From Citrus sinensis (lineage: Eukaryota; Streptophyta; Magnoliopsida; Sapindales; Rutaceae), in assembly GCF_022201045.2 (NCBI RefSeq), contig NC_068558.1:42551501-42615500 (forward strand): 64,000 bases of DNA, read 5' to 3'. Positions 24,570-38,656 of the stretch are shown piece by piece. Below the pieces are notes generated by a model that did no database searches, was not told the DNA's origin, and saw only the letters and a program-made list of their open reading frames with translations. Position 1 is the first letter of the stretch. Every line of letters starts with the position of its first letter. Both the position numbers and the translations under genes were made by a program.

Positions 24570-25107
24570 TCCAGATAACTGAATCATTCACAAAATGCCA
24601 GGTATGAGAACTTAAATTAATTATTTCTCTTTAGGGAGTTGATAGTTATTTGTGCAGTTTTTGCACATATGCTGTATTTTGTAACCATTTCTCATTCTGA
24701 AAACTTTCTAATTATGAATTTGACTTCTCTCCATTTTCTTTTGGCAGGATTTGTACAGTACTCTTTGATGCTAAATCCCCTACTCAAGGTTCATTTCATT
24801 GTACCGTTGTTTTTTCTTTGGGTGGGTTCTGTGACATCTCCGTATCAGAATTTCATCAGATTATTTTCTCATATTAGAATATCCCAATAACCGCAAAACT
24901 ATCAGAAACCTTGCTTGTATTGCAAAAGCAATTTTTATCAAAATATTTGCATTTTCACAGAAGATTGGCGTCAGCCCGATGAAATTAATTCTCTTGTAAG
25001 GTAAAACATGATTCTCTTGTAAATCGTGAAACAGAATGAGCGAGCTACAAGAATCATGTTAACCAAAGAAGTTAAACAAGACATGACTTATTGAATATAA
25101 TAAGAAC
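24570..25107 (+). other. NBS-LRR 3' UTR with possible introns; end of the TBC gene
   Basis: Just after the stop, CCAG/GTATGAG looks like a donor, and TTTTGGCAG/GATTTG near 24750 looks like an acceptor. Spliced 3' UTRs are common in R13L1-type genes. The right part converges with the 3' end of the minus-strand TBC gene. Confidence 0.4.
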
Positions 25108-28100
25108 TCAACCATTGGCTGCAATATATGACAAGAATGTTGCTACGACCACGCTGTTCCTACAAGGTGTTATTGTTGTGAAGAAATCACTGCCAGCAGC
25201 AGCACCACCTCCTCCTTCAAGCAAACTTAACGCTTGAATTAAATGGGGTCTGTGCTCAATTTATGTATAGGGGGTATCCTATTGATTTACATGAATTGGA
25301 ACGATGACGGGTGTTACAATGATCAAAACCATAACGCCTATCACAAACAACCGAAGCTTGTTATGCTGTAGACAACACATAGAAAACTCAGCAAATCAAG
25401 TCGCTGCCCAATGCCACCAAACATTAGGGTACAAAAGTTGTTTTGCAGACTAATACTCTCCTGCTACACTTACTTCTTGCTCTGCATCCACAAGCATTCT
25501 TTTATTTATGTGTCTTGACAAAGAGTGGGAGTACGATGACTATTCAGATAAGGAAAAGATATGTGCAACTGTCAGATAAGGGAAAGATGAAAAGTACCTT
25601 GCTCAGATACTTTTTTTGAATCTTCAATGCTTCATTACATGCTTTTTTAGCATCCAGATTTCCAGTTATGTCCGCTAAAATCTGGGAAGAAAAAGTTCCA
25701 CAATTAGATTACTGCTGAAGAAAAGTTCCACAATTAGATTACTGCTGAAGATTTTTGCCTGCAGAAGAACTATGCATTTGCAGAGAAAGGAGAGAGAGGG
25801 AAACCTTGACAACATCATCTAGACCCTTTGCTTCCCTTAAAAGTTTCTTATTCTTGGTCTCAAGAACACTTGCAACAAGGAAAACAGAAAGTGCACTGGT
25901 TTTATCTGGCAGTCCGGTCTTCACATTTTTTCTCTCAAATTTGCCACACTGCTTTAGCTGCTTGTCATTTACTTGACGTCCATCACTTGTACTTGAATTT
26001 GACTCATATAATGAGAAGATATTCGGGTTGTACTCCATTGCCCACATCAGCTGAAACCAATCTATCTTATGTCTTAAAAGAAGCTAACGATAAAAAGAAA
26101 AAAACTGAAAATAAAGAATCCAACAAATGCCCTCCATTGCCCACATCAGCTGAAACCAATCTATCTTACGTCTTAAAAGAAGCTAATGACATTTAAAAAA
26201 AAAACTGAAAATAGAGAATCCAAAAATTGCCCTGGAGAATAGAGCTTTCCATTAACAAAGTAGAACCAAATTTTCAGAGAAACTCAAATAAGTAAAAAAT
26301 AGATTTCTCCTCACCTCCCAAAGATACAATGCATCCACAAACGAAAATTCTCTTCGGAAAAGGACCATCAGCATGCGAAATGCAAACAAATATTCTCCTC
26401 CATCTAGGTCCTCTGCCAAACAAAAGAAATGGAACTTATGATGTAGGACACGAAATAGAAAGAATGATATTAGGAAAAAAAAAAAGAAACATACAGAGGA
26501 AAATAGTGAGACGAGAGAGAGAGAGAGAACAGCCAAAGCTCAGGAATAAGGAATACAGAGAAAGAAAGGCAAGAAAGAAAGGAGACATAAAGCAAATAAC
26601 GGTTTCAAGTTCTCAAGATTAATCAAAATCTCTGCTAATAAAAATGAATCAAGGCCTTATACATGGTAGCCTTAGCGTTTGTAAGCTAATTTTCTTTGAA
26701 CTCTATGCCTAGAACCTGATCTTTCATGGTCATAATTTCAATCTCTTCTAATTTTTGCTATCATCTCTTTTAATTTTTGCTATCATCTTCTTTGTAGCTT
26801 GACTTTAATGATCATTTGTGTCCTTTTAGCTTAAGATGGTGGCATCATGTTACCATATCTCATCAGTCCCACAATAGATTTCATTCACTTCATATATGCT
26901 GCACAAAAAGCTATATTGTAAGAAACCAAATTAGAGAATATTTTTGCCATAATTTCAAAGATTTTTTTTTTCCTAATGGAATTTTAAAAGCCTATATGTT
27001 TGACTCTTTTGGGTACCTTCCTGGATGGTTTATATTAGCTGAGTGTTGTAAAAAACTTAACTAATAAGTTCAATTAAACCAAGCAATTACAGCAAATAAA
27101 AATAAGACATAAATGTTTAAAAGAGATAGAGAGAGCAGACAGAATTTCATACCAAGATGTTGATGTAGCTTAGGATCAATTGTTCTGATAATTTGTGAGA
27201 GTGTGCTCAACTGCGATTGCACCCCTATCATACCTGTATTGGTCCTGAAGTTTTCTCTCTGTTATTCAAAACAAAAGGAGCAGAAACTGAAAATCACGTA
27301 TAACGACCATAAAGTGGCGTTGCCTGCTCAAAACACTGAAAGGGATCTGCTACATTTCATGCTGGAATCACTTGACAACAATTTCTATATAAAAAAAAAA
27401 AATAACAAATTTTTTACATACCAGTCTTCGCATTGTATGCTCAAAACACCAAAAGGCATCTGCTTCATTTTCAAGAAGGACTATCATAGGTGAGCATATA
27501 TCATTCATTCCTGCACATAGAGGAATACCAAGATAATCATCTGAAAATAATAACACTACAATTTGCAGTAAATTATACGGCTTCTGCTAATTCACCTTGA
27601 ACGTAACCAATATCATTATCCACCCATGAATAAATTGCAAGAACATCCCAAAGTTTTGCCTGATTAGTTTCACTCTCATAAAAGACAAGAGATCGATCTG
27701 TTCGAACAACATCCAGACCTACAAACCAAATTGTACTGTCTCTGTTAAATGCTTTATAAGTCAATAGAAGATGCAATAAAATCAAAATCAAGTAGATTTG
27801 CAAGTTACGAAACTAATAGTCACTCCCACATAGTAACAAAATTTGTGCCTTAGCTTAATTGGCATAAGGCATCCCCTTGAGGGCATGAAAAACAGATGCA
27901 GTAAGAACTTGTCACACTCGTATGCCCAAGTGTACAAATATTGATAACTGTACACGGGATGTGCCCGGGTATCATTCACTTTAAGTTGTTTGACTCCACT
28001 TTTGTTAATGAAAAAGATTGACTGACCACTTTGATAAAATGCAAGCAGCCAAAAGTTATATACTACCTTCAAAGCCATAAACTAGAAAGGAATACAAATT

Positions 28101-29702
28101 AAGTAGAAAATGAAATTATGCACCACATATGTACCAATTTGGTGCAAGCCAAGCATCCATTGAAGCACTTTCTTGTCTGAAATAGCACCATCTACATGCC
28201 AGCCCTGATCTAGCGAATCTCTGTTCGAATCTTGTAATGATTGACCATCATCAGTTACAATAGCTGCTGTAATGAACTTCCCACTACCAATAATGGGAAC
28301 TATGTTTTGACATTCAGTTTTCCATGCCGCATACTGCTGCCTAAAATGATTGGTGTAAGATATTAAGCCTCTATGTTCAGTAAAGAAGGAAAAGAAATAG
28401 CAAAGGAGAAACTTGCTATCACTAGCATAAAATCAAAACAAGGACATACTGGGAACATGTAAAGCCACTATTCGTCATTTCAGGAATTTGCTCACAAACT
28501 TATAACCAAAGGCTGAACAGGAAAAAGGCAAATAATTTATGGATGAAATGGTTCAGCATGATGACTGAAAAAGAATATACATGCATGAAAATTTTATGTA
28601 TAACTATATCCATGCCCCATTGTGTGTGTGTGTGAGAAACCCAGTAGAAAACGTTTCTCATGAAAAACCAATCAATGATCTAATGCAACATAATATTTTT
28701 ACTATGTTATTATTATGCATGTCAAAAATTTTATCAAAATATTTGATCCAGGAAAATAAATGTCTCCATCAATCAGACTGTCTGATCATAATCAATTTCC
28801 AAAGCTCAGATAAGAGTCAAGAGAAAACCCAAGTATATCACAGAGCATTCATTTTCTTCCCCAAATTGTTTTAAAAGATTTATTACACCTACTGGATGAG
28901 TCCCCATTTAGCAGAAGACATTACCTCCTTTGTTGCCTGATTTGATTCCGTTCTTCAAATGTGCTGTTAGGATCATAGCAACCCAGCAAGAACTCCCAAA
29001 CTAACCCTTTGATTGAAGGATGGATACCCTACCGTACAAGCCAAGTAAGAAGTTAAAACTCTCCATTAGTTCGTACAACAGCGTTTATGATTCAGTGCAC
29101 AAGAAGAATTATCAAACAAACCGACAATGCGAATATAAACAAAATCAGCAAGTGACACCATTATGACTTTCGCCAATTCGGGATCAATCTGATGCCATAA
29201 GTAACTTTTCAAATTAGCCAGTCACTGGTAATAACATTAATTGTTCTTTGACAGCTCTAAGGTCCAGATTATGGATTTAGTGCACCAAAATAAGACAACA
29301 TGGCTACAAGTAGAAGAATCTTACCCCTCTTTGGATCCGTCTAAGCACTTTAGCTATATCCAGATGACCATCTTCAGAGAATGCAGCATGCCACCTTCTT
29401 GCACTAAGTGTTTTCCCAGCCTGTCAAAGACAACAAAGTTTAACAATTACACATCCATCCACGCACCAATCTATGCACAGACCACAATAAAAGTGCATAA
29501 CTAAAATCACATCTGCACAACCAATGAAATACAATCCCTCAACAAAATCCAGAAACAGGTACATGGGATGAAGACAACGATACAAAATACCTACCCGGGC
29601 TTTAAAACGGACCTTGGGGACATCAGCTTGGCATTCGGGTCGAATTGGATAGTAAGAATCCAGATCCTCCCCTCCATATTTGTGAAAAAGAATGCCCGCC
29701 AT
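25108..29702 (-). CDS. TBC-domain Rab GTPase-activating protein (GYP7 / TBC1D15-like)
   Basis: Stimulates GTP hydrolysis by Rab GTPases in vesicle traffic. Exons on the minus strand: 29595-29702, 29325-29420, 28925-29028, 28135-28340, 27596-27718, 27422-27510, 27153-27258, 26315-26412, 25805-26050, 25598-25681, and tentatively 25108-25254; about 468 residues with consistent phases. The TBC dual-finger residues are present: arginine finger in I-x-x-D-x-x-R (Arg177, GLDVVRTDR) and glutamine finger Gln212 (IGYVQGMNDICSPM). Further family marks are GIHPSIKGLVWEFLLGCY, ENEADAFWCFEHTMRRL, HLEDLDGGEYLFAFRMLMVL and LYLWELMWAMEYNPNIF. The last exon (Gly/Ala-rich, then TPCRNSVVVATFLSYIAANG) is chosen by phase and an open frame only; a different terminal exon is possible. 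The acceptor of exon 9 is duplicated in tandem (see 26033-26231). Confidence 0.88.
26033..26231. repeat. 99-bp tandem duplication spanning the exon 9 acceptor of the TBC gene
   Basis: Units at 26033-26131 and 26132-26231 are about 90 percent identical. Each contains the minus-strand 3' splice site GGTTTCAG/CTGATGTGGG and the first 18 bases of exon 9. The unit nearer the rest of the exon (lower coordinates) keeps the frame and is the one used in the model; the other is a potential decoy acceptor. Confidence 0.8.
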
Positions 29703-30834
29703 TCTCTCTGCAATCTACTCAGTAGGCACCCATCAAACAAAAACAAACCTGGCAGACACTTAAAAAAAAAAAGATCAAATCTCTCAATCAAATCCAATCT
29801 CTTTTCAACAAAACTCAAAACCCCATTGCATACTTTTCATTAAAAAGAAGGAAAACAAACAAACAAACGTACTCAAGTATCAAAGAGGGGGACGATGCTG
29901 CTATAAGAAATGTTCCATGGAGGTCTTTTGAAAGTTGACGAAAGATGGCAGAGAGAAAGGGGAAAGTTTAGAGAGTTGGTTAATGTTTATGGAGAGAGAT
30001 GGGAAGCGAAGGGGACGCTTCAACTTGAATATTTCTTCATGCCACCCACAGACACTCTCCCTAAAACGGTAGATAACACCTATCCGCCTATTACAAATAC
30101 AAACACCTCTCTCTCTTGTCTTCACGCCTTTTAACTTTTCCTTTCCTCATCATTCGGAAATTTTCGGGAGAGAGGTGATTCACCGACTGGCCCAAGGTGG
30201 CAATTTCGCATATATGCTGTCATGCTTTTTTTTTTCTTTAGTATTTTTTTTTTCTCTTTCGGTAAATTACAATTTATATTAAGATAGAGATGGTGTGGTT
30301 CGGTTTGAATTTGTAATTACTTTGTTGATCGATTTTTTTTAATACTGATTACATATCATATTATTGTATTACACATATATTTATAATTAATATTACAACA
30401 GACATTACACTAATATTTACAATCAGATATACATAACTGAGACTTATATTATTATATTAAATCTATGAAGTACATGTCTAGATAAGTAATCCCCACAGAC
30501 GAGAGATGTCTCTATTACACTCGCATTTCACAAGAAAAAAAGATTTGTAAATAAACTTCACACAATCATGCATAATGTTTAATTGAGAGAGTTTTGAGTC
30601 CATGAGAACTGGAACCTTACCCTCACAATTCTCCTTAACTGTGAGAGTAGAGATTCATTACTGCACCAAAAGCCGATTGGTACTTTGTTAATTGATTCTA
30701 GTTATTAAGTTTTGATGAGGATTTTACTTTATTGAAAAAATAATAATAAACAAAATATGCAGCAATTTTACCTCTAATCTTTGTAAATGAAAATTTTACT
30801 ATGATAGATCATTTTTAAATATTTGAAAATAGAT
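29703..30834. other. intergenic: TBC gene 5' region, otherwise nothing recognised
   Basis: The first few hundred bases probably hold the 5' UTR and promoter of the minus-strand TBC gene. The rest is AT-rich without a gene or bounded repeat. Confidence 0.4.
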
Positions 30835-30845
30835 TAGATGTAGCC

Positions 30846-31034
30846 TTTTTTTTTTTTTTGGTGTAAGTTATTTGGTATCCGACAACCGTATTGGGTCCCA
30901 ACTAATCCGAATTCGGGGTGTAATCATAGTTAAGGCTCTTTACCCCTCCTAAATGACGTGTTTAGTGGGAATCAAACCCGAGAGCTCTTCCCACAAACTC
31001 AACCTGCGCTGCCAACTGAGCCATAATCATTTGG
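30846..31034 (-). mobile_element. tRNA-derived SINE
   Basis: Read on the minus strand the 5' end has an RNA polymerase III A box (TGGCTCAGTTGG) and, about 35 bases on, a B box (GGTTTGATTCCC); the 3' end is a run of A (T14 on the plus strand, 30846-30859). Imperfect target duplications flank it: TAGATGTAGCC (30835-30845) and TAGATCTAGCC (31035-31045), each followed by T on the plus strand. The ~190-bp size fits plant SINEs. No protein is encoded; retroposition would use LINE machinery. Confidence 0.75.
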
Positions 31035-31052
31035 TAGATCTAGCCTTTTTTT

Positions 31053-32370
31053 CATTATTATTATGTAATTGCTGTCTTAAAATAGGGTTTAAGCATTAAT
31101 TGGAACGGGTTGGTGCCAACTAATGGACGGTACAAGCTGAACGTGATGTTGCTATGGGTACTATGATGCTATGAGGCATATATATATGAATATGATGGCA
31201 AATGTGGCTGCATAGCACATGCAGCAATTCTGATGATGTTGATTTTGAAACGCGCAAAGGCTAGATCTAACAAAGACATTACTTGTTAATTAAGCATTAC
31301 TTGTCCTCTGGGCTTTCTAATTTCTCTGTGTGTGAAGTTGATTTATTTATTTTTGATAACTTGTGGAATGCTTTGATCTGTGAAATTATCCGAGAGATTT
31401 ATAAATTAAAAAAAAAATGGAGACTTAACTAATCAATATAGACTACCTTTTAAATAAATTAAAGAACAAAAAAAATTCAAAAACAATTGTAATTTTCTTC
31501 TAAAAAATTTACGTAAAAAAAGTTATTATTGACTTTGGTAGAACAGTAAATACAAAAACAACAATGGGGTAACAATTAACATAGAGGAGTAAATAATGGA
31601 AGTCGGGGGTGGCAATCTGAGGAAGAATTTATTTTTCAATTCAATTTAATGTGAATTAAATTGGTTTAATATTAAAAAATTGATTCATTTAATAAATGAG
31701 TGAATTTGATTTGATTAACTAATTAAACGAATCGAATCTAAGTTTGAGGATATTGATTTGTTTATTCGTTTATGATTCATTTAATAAATAGGTCACAAAA
31801 CGAATCAAATACGATCCACTCGTTTATTATTCATTTAATTAAATTATTTTTTTATCATTAAGTATGTATGAAAAAAATTTAAAGAAATGATAATAAGTTT
31901 GTATTTCGTAGAATGTTAAATTTGTGCATTTTATATTTTATTTTCTTTAATTGTTGTTTATTGATTATAGTTTTATAAATGAATTCGTTTTAAATTCGAT
32001 TCGTTATGCATTTGTTACAATATAAACTAATAGTAACGAATCATGAATCGATTCAATTCATTTAGATTAATTCTACTAAACTAATTAAACGAATTGTATC
32101 AATTATTCACTTGATAAACTAATCGAATGCGAATTCTAAGGATTTTGTTTGTTTAACAAACATATAGAATTCGAATTAACAAAGTTTTGACTCAATTTTT
32201 TTACAATTTTATTCAAATTTGAATCGTTTATTCATTTTACCGCGACCGGTGCCAACACAGTTAACATCGGACCAGTAAAAATTTAAACACACAGCACAAA
32301 CATAGACCTGCCCGTAGACAATCACATTGATAAACTGAAAAACCCTACTTGTAGTATAATTGGACCTGGG
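31053..32370. other. intergenic, AT-rich; upstream of eL14
   Basis: From about 31600 to 32180 the DNA has many interspersed GAATTAAACGAAT / ATTCGATTCGTT words in both orientations, as in decayed transposon DNA, but no matching ends were found. The last ~100 bases are the likely eL14 promoter. Confidence 0.4.
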
Positions 32371-32379
32371 AAACCCTAA
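32371..32379 (+). promoter_or_regulatory. telo-box AAACCCTAA upstream of eL14
   Basis: AAACCCTAA stands 68 bp before the ATG. Telo-boxes are known promoter elements of plant ribosomal-protein and translation genes, so this fits the gene it precedes. It is a motif match, not proof of use. Confidence 0.6.
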
Positions 32380-32446
32380 ATCGAAGCCTCTTGCCTCATT
32401 CATTCATCTCCTCGCTCCTCCGGCAGAGCCTTGAATATCTTCGAAA

Positions 32447-33669
<1,223 letters not shown>

Positions 33670-34740
33670 AATTTCTCTCGTGTTCCCCTTTCTGGTTTTT
33701 AGTTCTTACAGCTTCAATTTGATTCTATTAATGTATTGATTAATATGAGAAAACATCAGCTTGGCGTTTTTGGGTTAATTGTTATTTGGACAGAATTTTT
33801 AGATATTTTCGTAATGTCCTTTCTGTTATAATCTGATCTCAAGCTTTGTTGTTCGTTAACCTTTAATATCTGTGAATCTTGTATATCGAGCTTTGCCAAA
33901 AGATGCACTCTTCACTCCTGTATCAACCAACTCGATGATTATTATTGGCTCATTGCACTCCACGCGTGAATATGTTAACCATGTTTAAATCATTCCATGG
34001 GGCTGTGGCGGTTCAAAATGGATAAGGATTCTTCCTTAATCCAACACTAATTAAATATGCTCTTTAAAAAAAAAAAATTATTGTATGACATGTAATATTG
34101 ATTGTATTTGGTCAAGAGTTATTCTGTGGCAACCGCATACTTGTAGAGATTTTTGATCGACTACCTTGAGCAACAGAATTTTTTCCTTTTTTCTCTTCTG
34201 GTAGCCATCAATATCCAAGTTAGTGTAGATTTTCAATGTTTTGCAGCTCTAATAAAAGGCAGAATCAACCAATAATAATAATAATATAAATAAAAAAAAT
34301 TCGGAAGTAACCAAACGGCAGCAAGTACCGTAGTCTTGAGAACAAAGAGTAAACGTATTATCCTCTATCCCCGCCTAGCAAATCTGGAGCAAGTTATTGG
34401 AAATGATTTGTTTCAAACCAAAACATAACCGAATATATATATATATATATATCATTTCACCACAATTCATTAAGTGTCCAGCCCCACCAGAGCAGAAAAG
34501 GTCAAGAAAGAAAAACTGTGTACTCTACAACTTATCAAAACTGAAATCCACAATCTTTCCAAGGGAGGCCCACCTGAAATGCATGGAAACCATTGCTTGG
34601 CCATGGGATGATGAATTGGAAGAATCCCAGGATATGTTCTAGCGGTATCACTCATGGAAGGAGACTGGGTGCAGTATAAGGACACAAGACAGGCACTGTA
34701 ACAGTCATTATATGTGCAGAAGGAAGTGTGCCACTGCCAT
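33670..34740. other. convergent 3' flanks of eL14 and WDR55
   Basis: Holds the 3' UTR of eL14 (plus) and, from about 34400 on, probably that of the minus-strand WDR55 gene. An (AT)n microsatellite is at about 34434-34452. No further gene is seen. Confidence 0.5.
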
Positions 34741-37700
34741 CTATAAATCTGCAAAAAAATTATTCGAACTGCTACCAGCATGTCCTTTGCTCGCACTTTT
34801 ACTTGTCACTGGGGGTGGGGAAAAAAATCAAAGTCAAATACATGACGTGTAAATGCCCTCCAGGTATCGTATCATAATTGGTGCAGAGCAGCAGATAATC
34901 TGCTAGACAGTGCATCAACTTGTCCAGAACGGAAAGCCTGAAGGGATGTAAATGAGGGAAAAAAAATAATTGCAAGTCCAAGAATCACCACATGTTTATG
35001 ACATTTCCCAATAAATCTAACACACCTTTGTTATCCACATCCATGTCATCACCGTCGCTATCTGACTCAGCTGCTTGACTTATATTATTTCCTGAACCTT
35101 TTAATATATCGTCCAAATCCCAGAGCTGCATGAAAATAACAGCAATTTCAACTTGTCATGTTATAATGAAGATGATAAAGTATAGAAGGAGCGTAAATGC
35201 AATGAAAAAATTAGGCAACCAAGAAATGACAAAAGAAAAATAGAAAGCAAATATAGGTTAATCATTAATTTTATTTCTAAATTTGCTAATTAACTTATTT
35301 TGACCTGCAACAATACAAAAACTATCTCTCCAACACATGATAACATATTTGGCCTTAAGGAAACATTCAACCAGTGCAAACAGCTCTGCCTTAGACAGAT
35401 CTAATCACAGACATCAAATTGGCTAACATGTATACTGATTCTCTGTTGTCTTCATATCCATCTAACATGATTTACGCATAGTTTACCATATAAAATGTGT
35501 TGTGTGTGCGCATGAAGAAAGGGGGGGGGGGGGGGGGGGGGGGAGAAGGGGAGGGGAGAAAGGGGGAAGAGAGAGAGAGAGAGATGCCACGCACCTTCAA
35601 CATTGAATCATGTGATATACTGCCAAGAAACTTTCTATCATGAGATAAAGCTAGAAAACCAACCAAAGTTGTATGTTAAACAAGCTACTTTTAAAGATCC
35701 ACAAGTTTTAGTAAAAATTAGAGAGGGTTAACATTCAAAGATAAGAAACCACTATTTATAAAGCAAAGGACAGATGCAATACCAAGGCTCTCAATTGGAT
35801 ATTCCGAGTGCTCTGCAATTGGCTGAATGATTCTGTTCGGTAATATGCCTACCAGGCTAAATGAATAAGAGTAAATCAAACAAAATTAGAAATATTAAGA
35901 ATAACAAACTCACGATCCAACATTTAAGATCAAAGAGTTTATCCTGTCAAGCACAAGTTATTACCTAATGAGGCCATTCTCAGATCCAGTAATTACCCTA
36001 TCTTCATCAAGCTAACATAAGAAATTCACATTGTTAAAATAAAGCAAACTCCTAGATTATTTTAAACTTAATTGATGCTACCACAATCAAGAAATAGGAA
36101 ACCAATTCACCTTTAATAATGCATCAACAGAATTTGGAGATAGTCCAACAAAACGATCACTGCAAATACAAGCAAATATTTTACCCAACAAGGCTATTAA
36201 CATTCACGTGTTTATCTTTGCAAGGAGAGAGAGAGAGAGAGGGAAGAAGGGAGTGAGATGAGAGAGAGAGAGAGAGATCAATTTAAAAACCTGCAATCCT
36301 TGAAATATCCCCAAGAATACAACAGTACAGTTCCACTCTGCGATCCACATACAACTTTGCGACCATTCTGTCAATAATATTACATTATGAAGAATGTCAG
36401 AATACAGTAAATGAATGGATCAGCAAATGTAGATAGAAAACAACTTACTAGTAAGCGTTCAATCAGAGATATTCCAGGAAGTAAATTATTTTCTCTGTAA
36501 AGGTAAATGCATCTTTTAAGACGGTGACTTACTTTCCCCTGATTTTGCCCAGGGAAGTGGGCAAGGGCTCAAGAGAAGGGATGGTTGGCCAAACACCACC
36601 AGGAATACAAAATCCATCAGTTTTGATATGCCAGTGTTCATAGTATCTTTTTTATGGATTAAAATCAGTGCACTCCCGGTAAAACATAAATTTTTCTTGG
36701 TGAAGATAGAAAAAGAGAGGCAAGGAGCTGCCAGCTAGTGTAAAAATCTATGCTGATAGTAAAGATATCACTGGAACAAGTTCATGCTCTGTTACAGCTC
36801 TAATGTTAAAAAAATTTCCAGCATTTAAAGGATAATAAATCAACCTTCATCAAAACAACTGATGTTAGCTCTTCTTCAGAGAACTCAGACCGAGTTTGGA
36901 CCTGCCATTAATGTGGAACACATTGTTAAATGAAAATTCAGAAAGAATTTTCAAAAATCTTCATCTGGTGACTGGTATATCAAGCGATCTACAAGTAGAT
37001 ATTATCAAGGACAGTGAAAGCTTACTGTATTTTTACGAAGATTGCAAACAGATAGAGTCCCATCTCCACTGGACAATGCAAAATTGAGACACGTTAAAAT
37101 CTCAGTCAAACATCTACCCAGAAGAAGGAAACACTTTGAAAGAGCAAATTATTTAAACACATAAATATATGGAACTGTGTGCAGGATGTCTAGCTGAAAA
37201 GCAAACAATCTGAAGACCTTTTCAAATTGAAAGGGAAAAAAAAAGCAGAATCATTAAAGAGTAACAGCATTGAAGTACCTTGTTCCTAGCAGTTTCATTG
37301 CATCAGCTGCAAAAGTCATATCTGAAACATATTCCTCATGAGCGTCAAAAGAATTGCAGAGAGTACGTTGTCTGGTATCCCATACCTCCAATGCAGTAAA
37401 AATCAAACAAAAAGATAAGTGGGTTGAATAAAAAATTGAACCCTTAAAAGTAAATTAATAATTCAAACAGATTCAGCGCAGTGATTAAATATCCTCAAAA
37501 ACAAATAGACAAATAAAAAAAACAAATGTTAATATTTTCAAATAAAAACAATGAACTTTAGATATCATTTAATGATAAAATGTAATTAGAAATGATTTTA
37601 CATTCATCAAAGATCACAAAAGTAAGAAGATAATTAAAGAACCTCAAAGCCAATAAGCAAAAAGCCATTGGAGAAAACCAAATGTCATTGGAAGTAGACT

Positions 37701-38609
37701 TCAATCATGTAAATAGCTGATTGGACTATGTTTGCAGGAAATTTATTTGCTAGACACTATACTTATGACAATACTTTCCTGAACTCTGTTACGGCTTTCA
37801 AAGAGAAAGAAATGGGAAGAAACCAGTTTCATAGCAGCTACTGGGGAAGAAAACCACCTTAATACAGCCTTGATCATCGCCAGAGGCAACAGTTGACTCT
37901 GTCACGTTGATCAAACTATAAATAGCATCCCTGCAAATAGATAACATATCAGAGCATCAAAACCGTATTTCTTGGACCATTAATGATCAATAATTTGAGA
38001 AAAAAAAAAGGCCTTAAAAAATAAATATGGGAACTTACTCATGAGAATCCTCAAGACGAGCAATAGTGGCTCCAGTCTCCACATCCGTGGCCAGAATTGA
38101 ACGGTCAGTTGAACCCGTCAGCATTGCTGTACAAGTCCATCGGAAGGAAAAAAATTAAGACTTTAATTACAAAAATAAAATAAAATAAACCACATAACTA
38201 CAAATTAGCAAAATAATATCACCTTGTCCACCGTTGACGAATCGAACAGCTCTACAAGACTCTTCGTGAGCATGAAGATCCAGCAACCTATTTATCATCA
38301 ATATTTATTTTTTTAAAAAAACTTTTTTTTTTTTTAAAACACGGAAATAAGAAACGAATATTTGAAAAATGAAGTTTGAGGCGTACTTTTGGGGCGGTGA
38401 ATCCGCATTGTAACGGTACCTATGATAAAAGAAGTAGTGATGCTTATTAATAATTTTCATAATTAAAAATCTAATTTTATTAAAAGTAAGTTTGCAACTA
38501 AAGAAATAGGTTACAAATGAAGGTCGCCCGTGATGAGGGCGGCGGCGACGAGCTGATCCGACGGATGAAAATCCAGACCAAACGGTAAGCTTCCTAAACT
38601 TATCTCCAT
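34741..38609 (-). CDS. WDR55: WD40-repeat protein WDR55 homologue
   Basis: A single WD40 propeller of 343 residues. Plant WDR55 is reported to bind DDB1 of CUL4 ubiquitin ligases and to be needed in gametogenesis and embryo development; animal WDR55 is a nucleolar rRNA-processing factor. Exons on the minus strand: 38515-38609, 38387-38419, 38223-38287, 38039-38126, 37858-37930, 37279-37385, 37026-37068, 36845-36901, 36291-36367, 36111-36159, 35965-36011, 35783-35856, 35595-35650, 35026-35125, 34741-34808; 1032 nt, every phase consistent. Landmarks are LPFGLDFHPSDQLVAAALIT, LDLHAHEESCRAVRFVNGGQ, DQGCIKVWDTRQ, SGDGTLSVCNL, SHDRKFLGSISHDSMLKLWD, an acidic stretch (ESDSDGDDMDVD) and the C-terminal NNFFADL, a conserved FADL ending. 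Introns hold long G and GA runs. Confidence 0.92.
35521..35543. repeat. 23-base poly-G run in WDR55 intron
   Basis: Twenty-three G on the plus strand (C on the sense strand of WDR55) followed by G/A-rich sequence and a GAGA run, in the intron before exon 14. Such runs are prone to slippage and to sequencing error, so the exact length is unsure. Confidence 0.8.
36222..36276. repeat. (GA)n microsatellites in WDR55 intron
   Basis: Two GA runs separated by a short G/A-rich stretch, between exons 9 and 10. No function is evident. Confidence 0.7.
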
Positions 38610-38656
38610 TTGCCGAGACTTGATTTGTATTTACAGAATCAATTTCCAATTTGCTT

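Noticed and set aside
27840..27905. Possible SINE A box (TTAGCTTAATTGGCA) in a Rab-GAP intron
   Set aside because: No convincing B box, poly-A tail or flanking duplication was found.
31600..32260. Possible hAT-like element beginning GGGGGTGGCAA
   Set aside because: No complementary right terminus or 8-bp duplication could be found.
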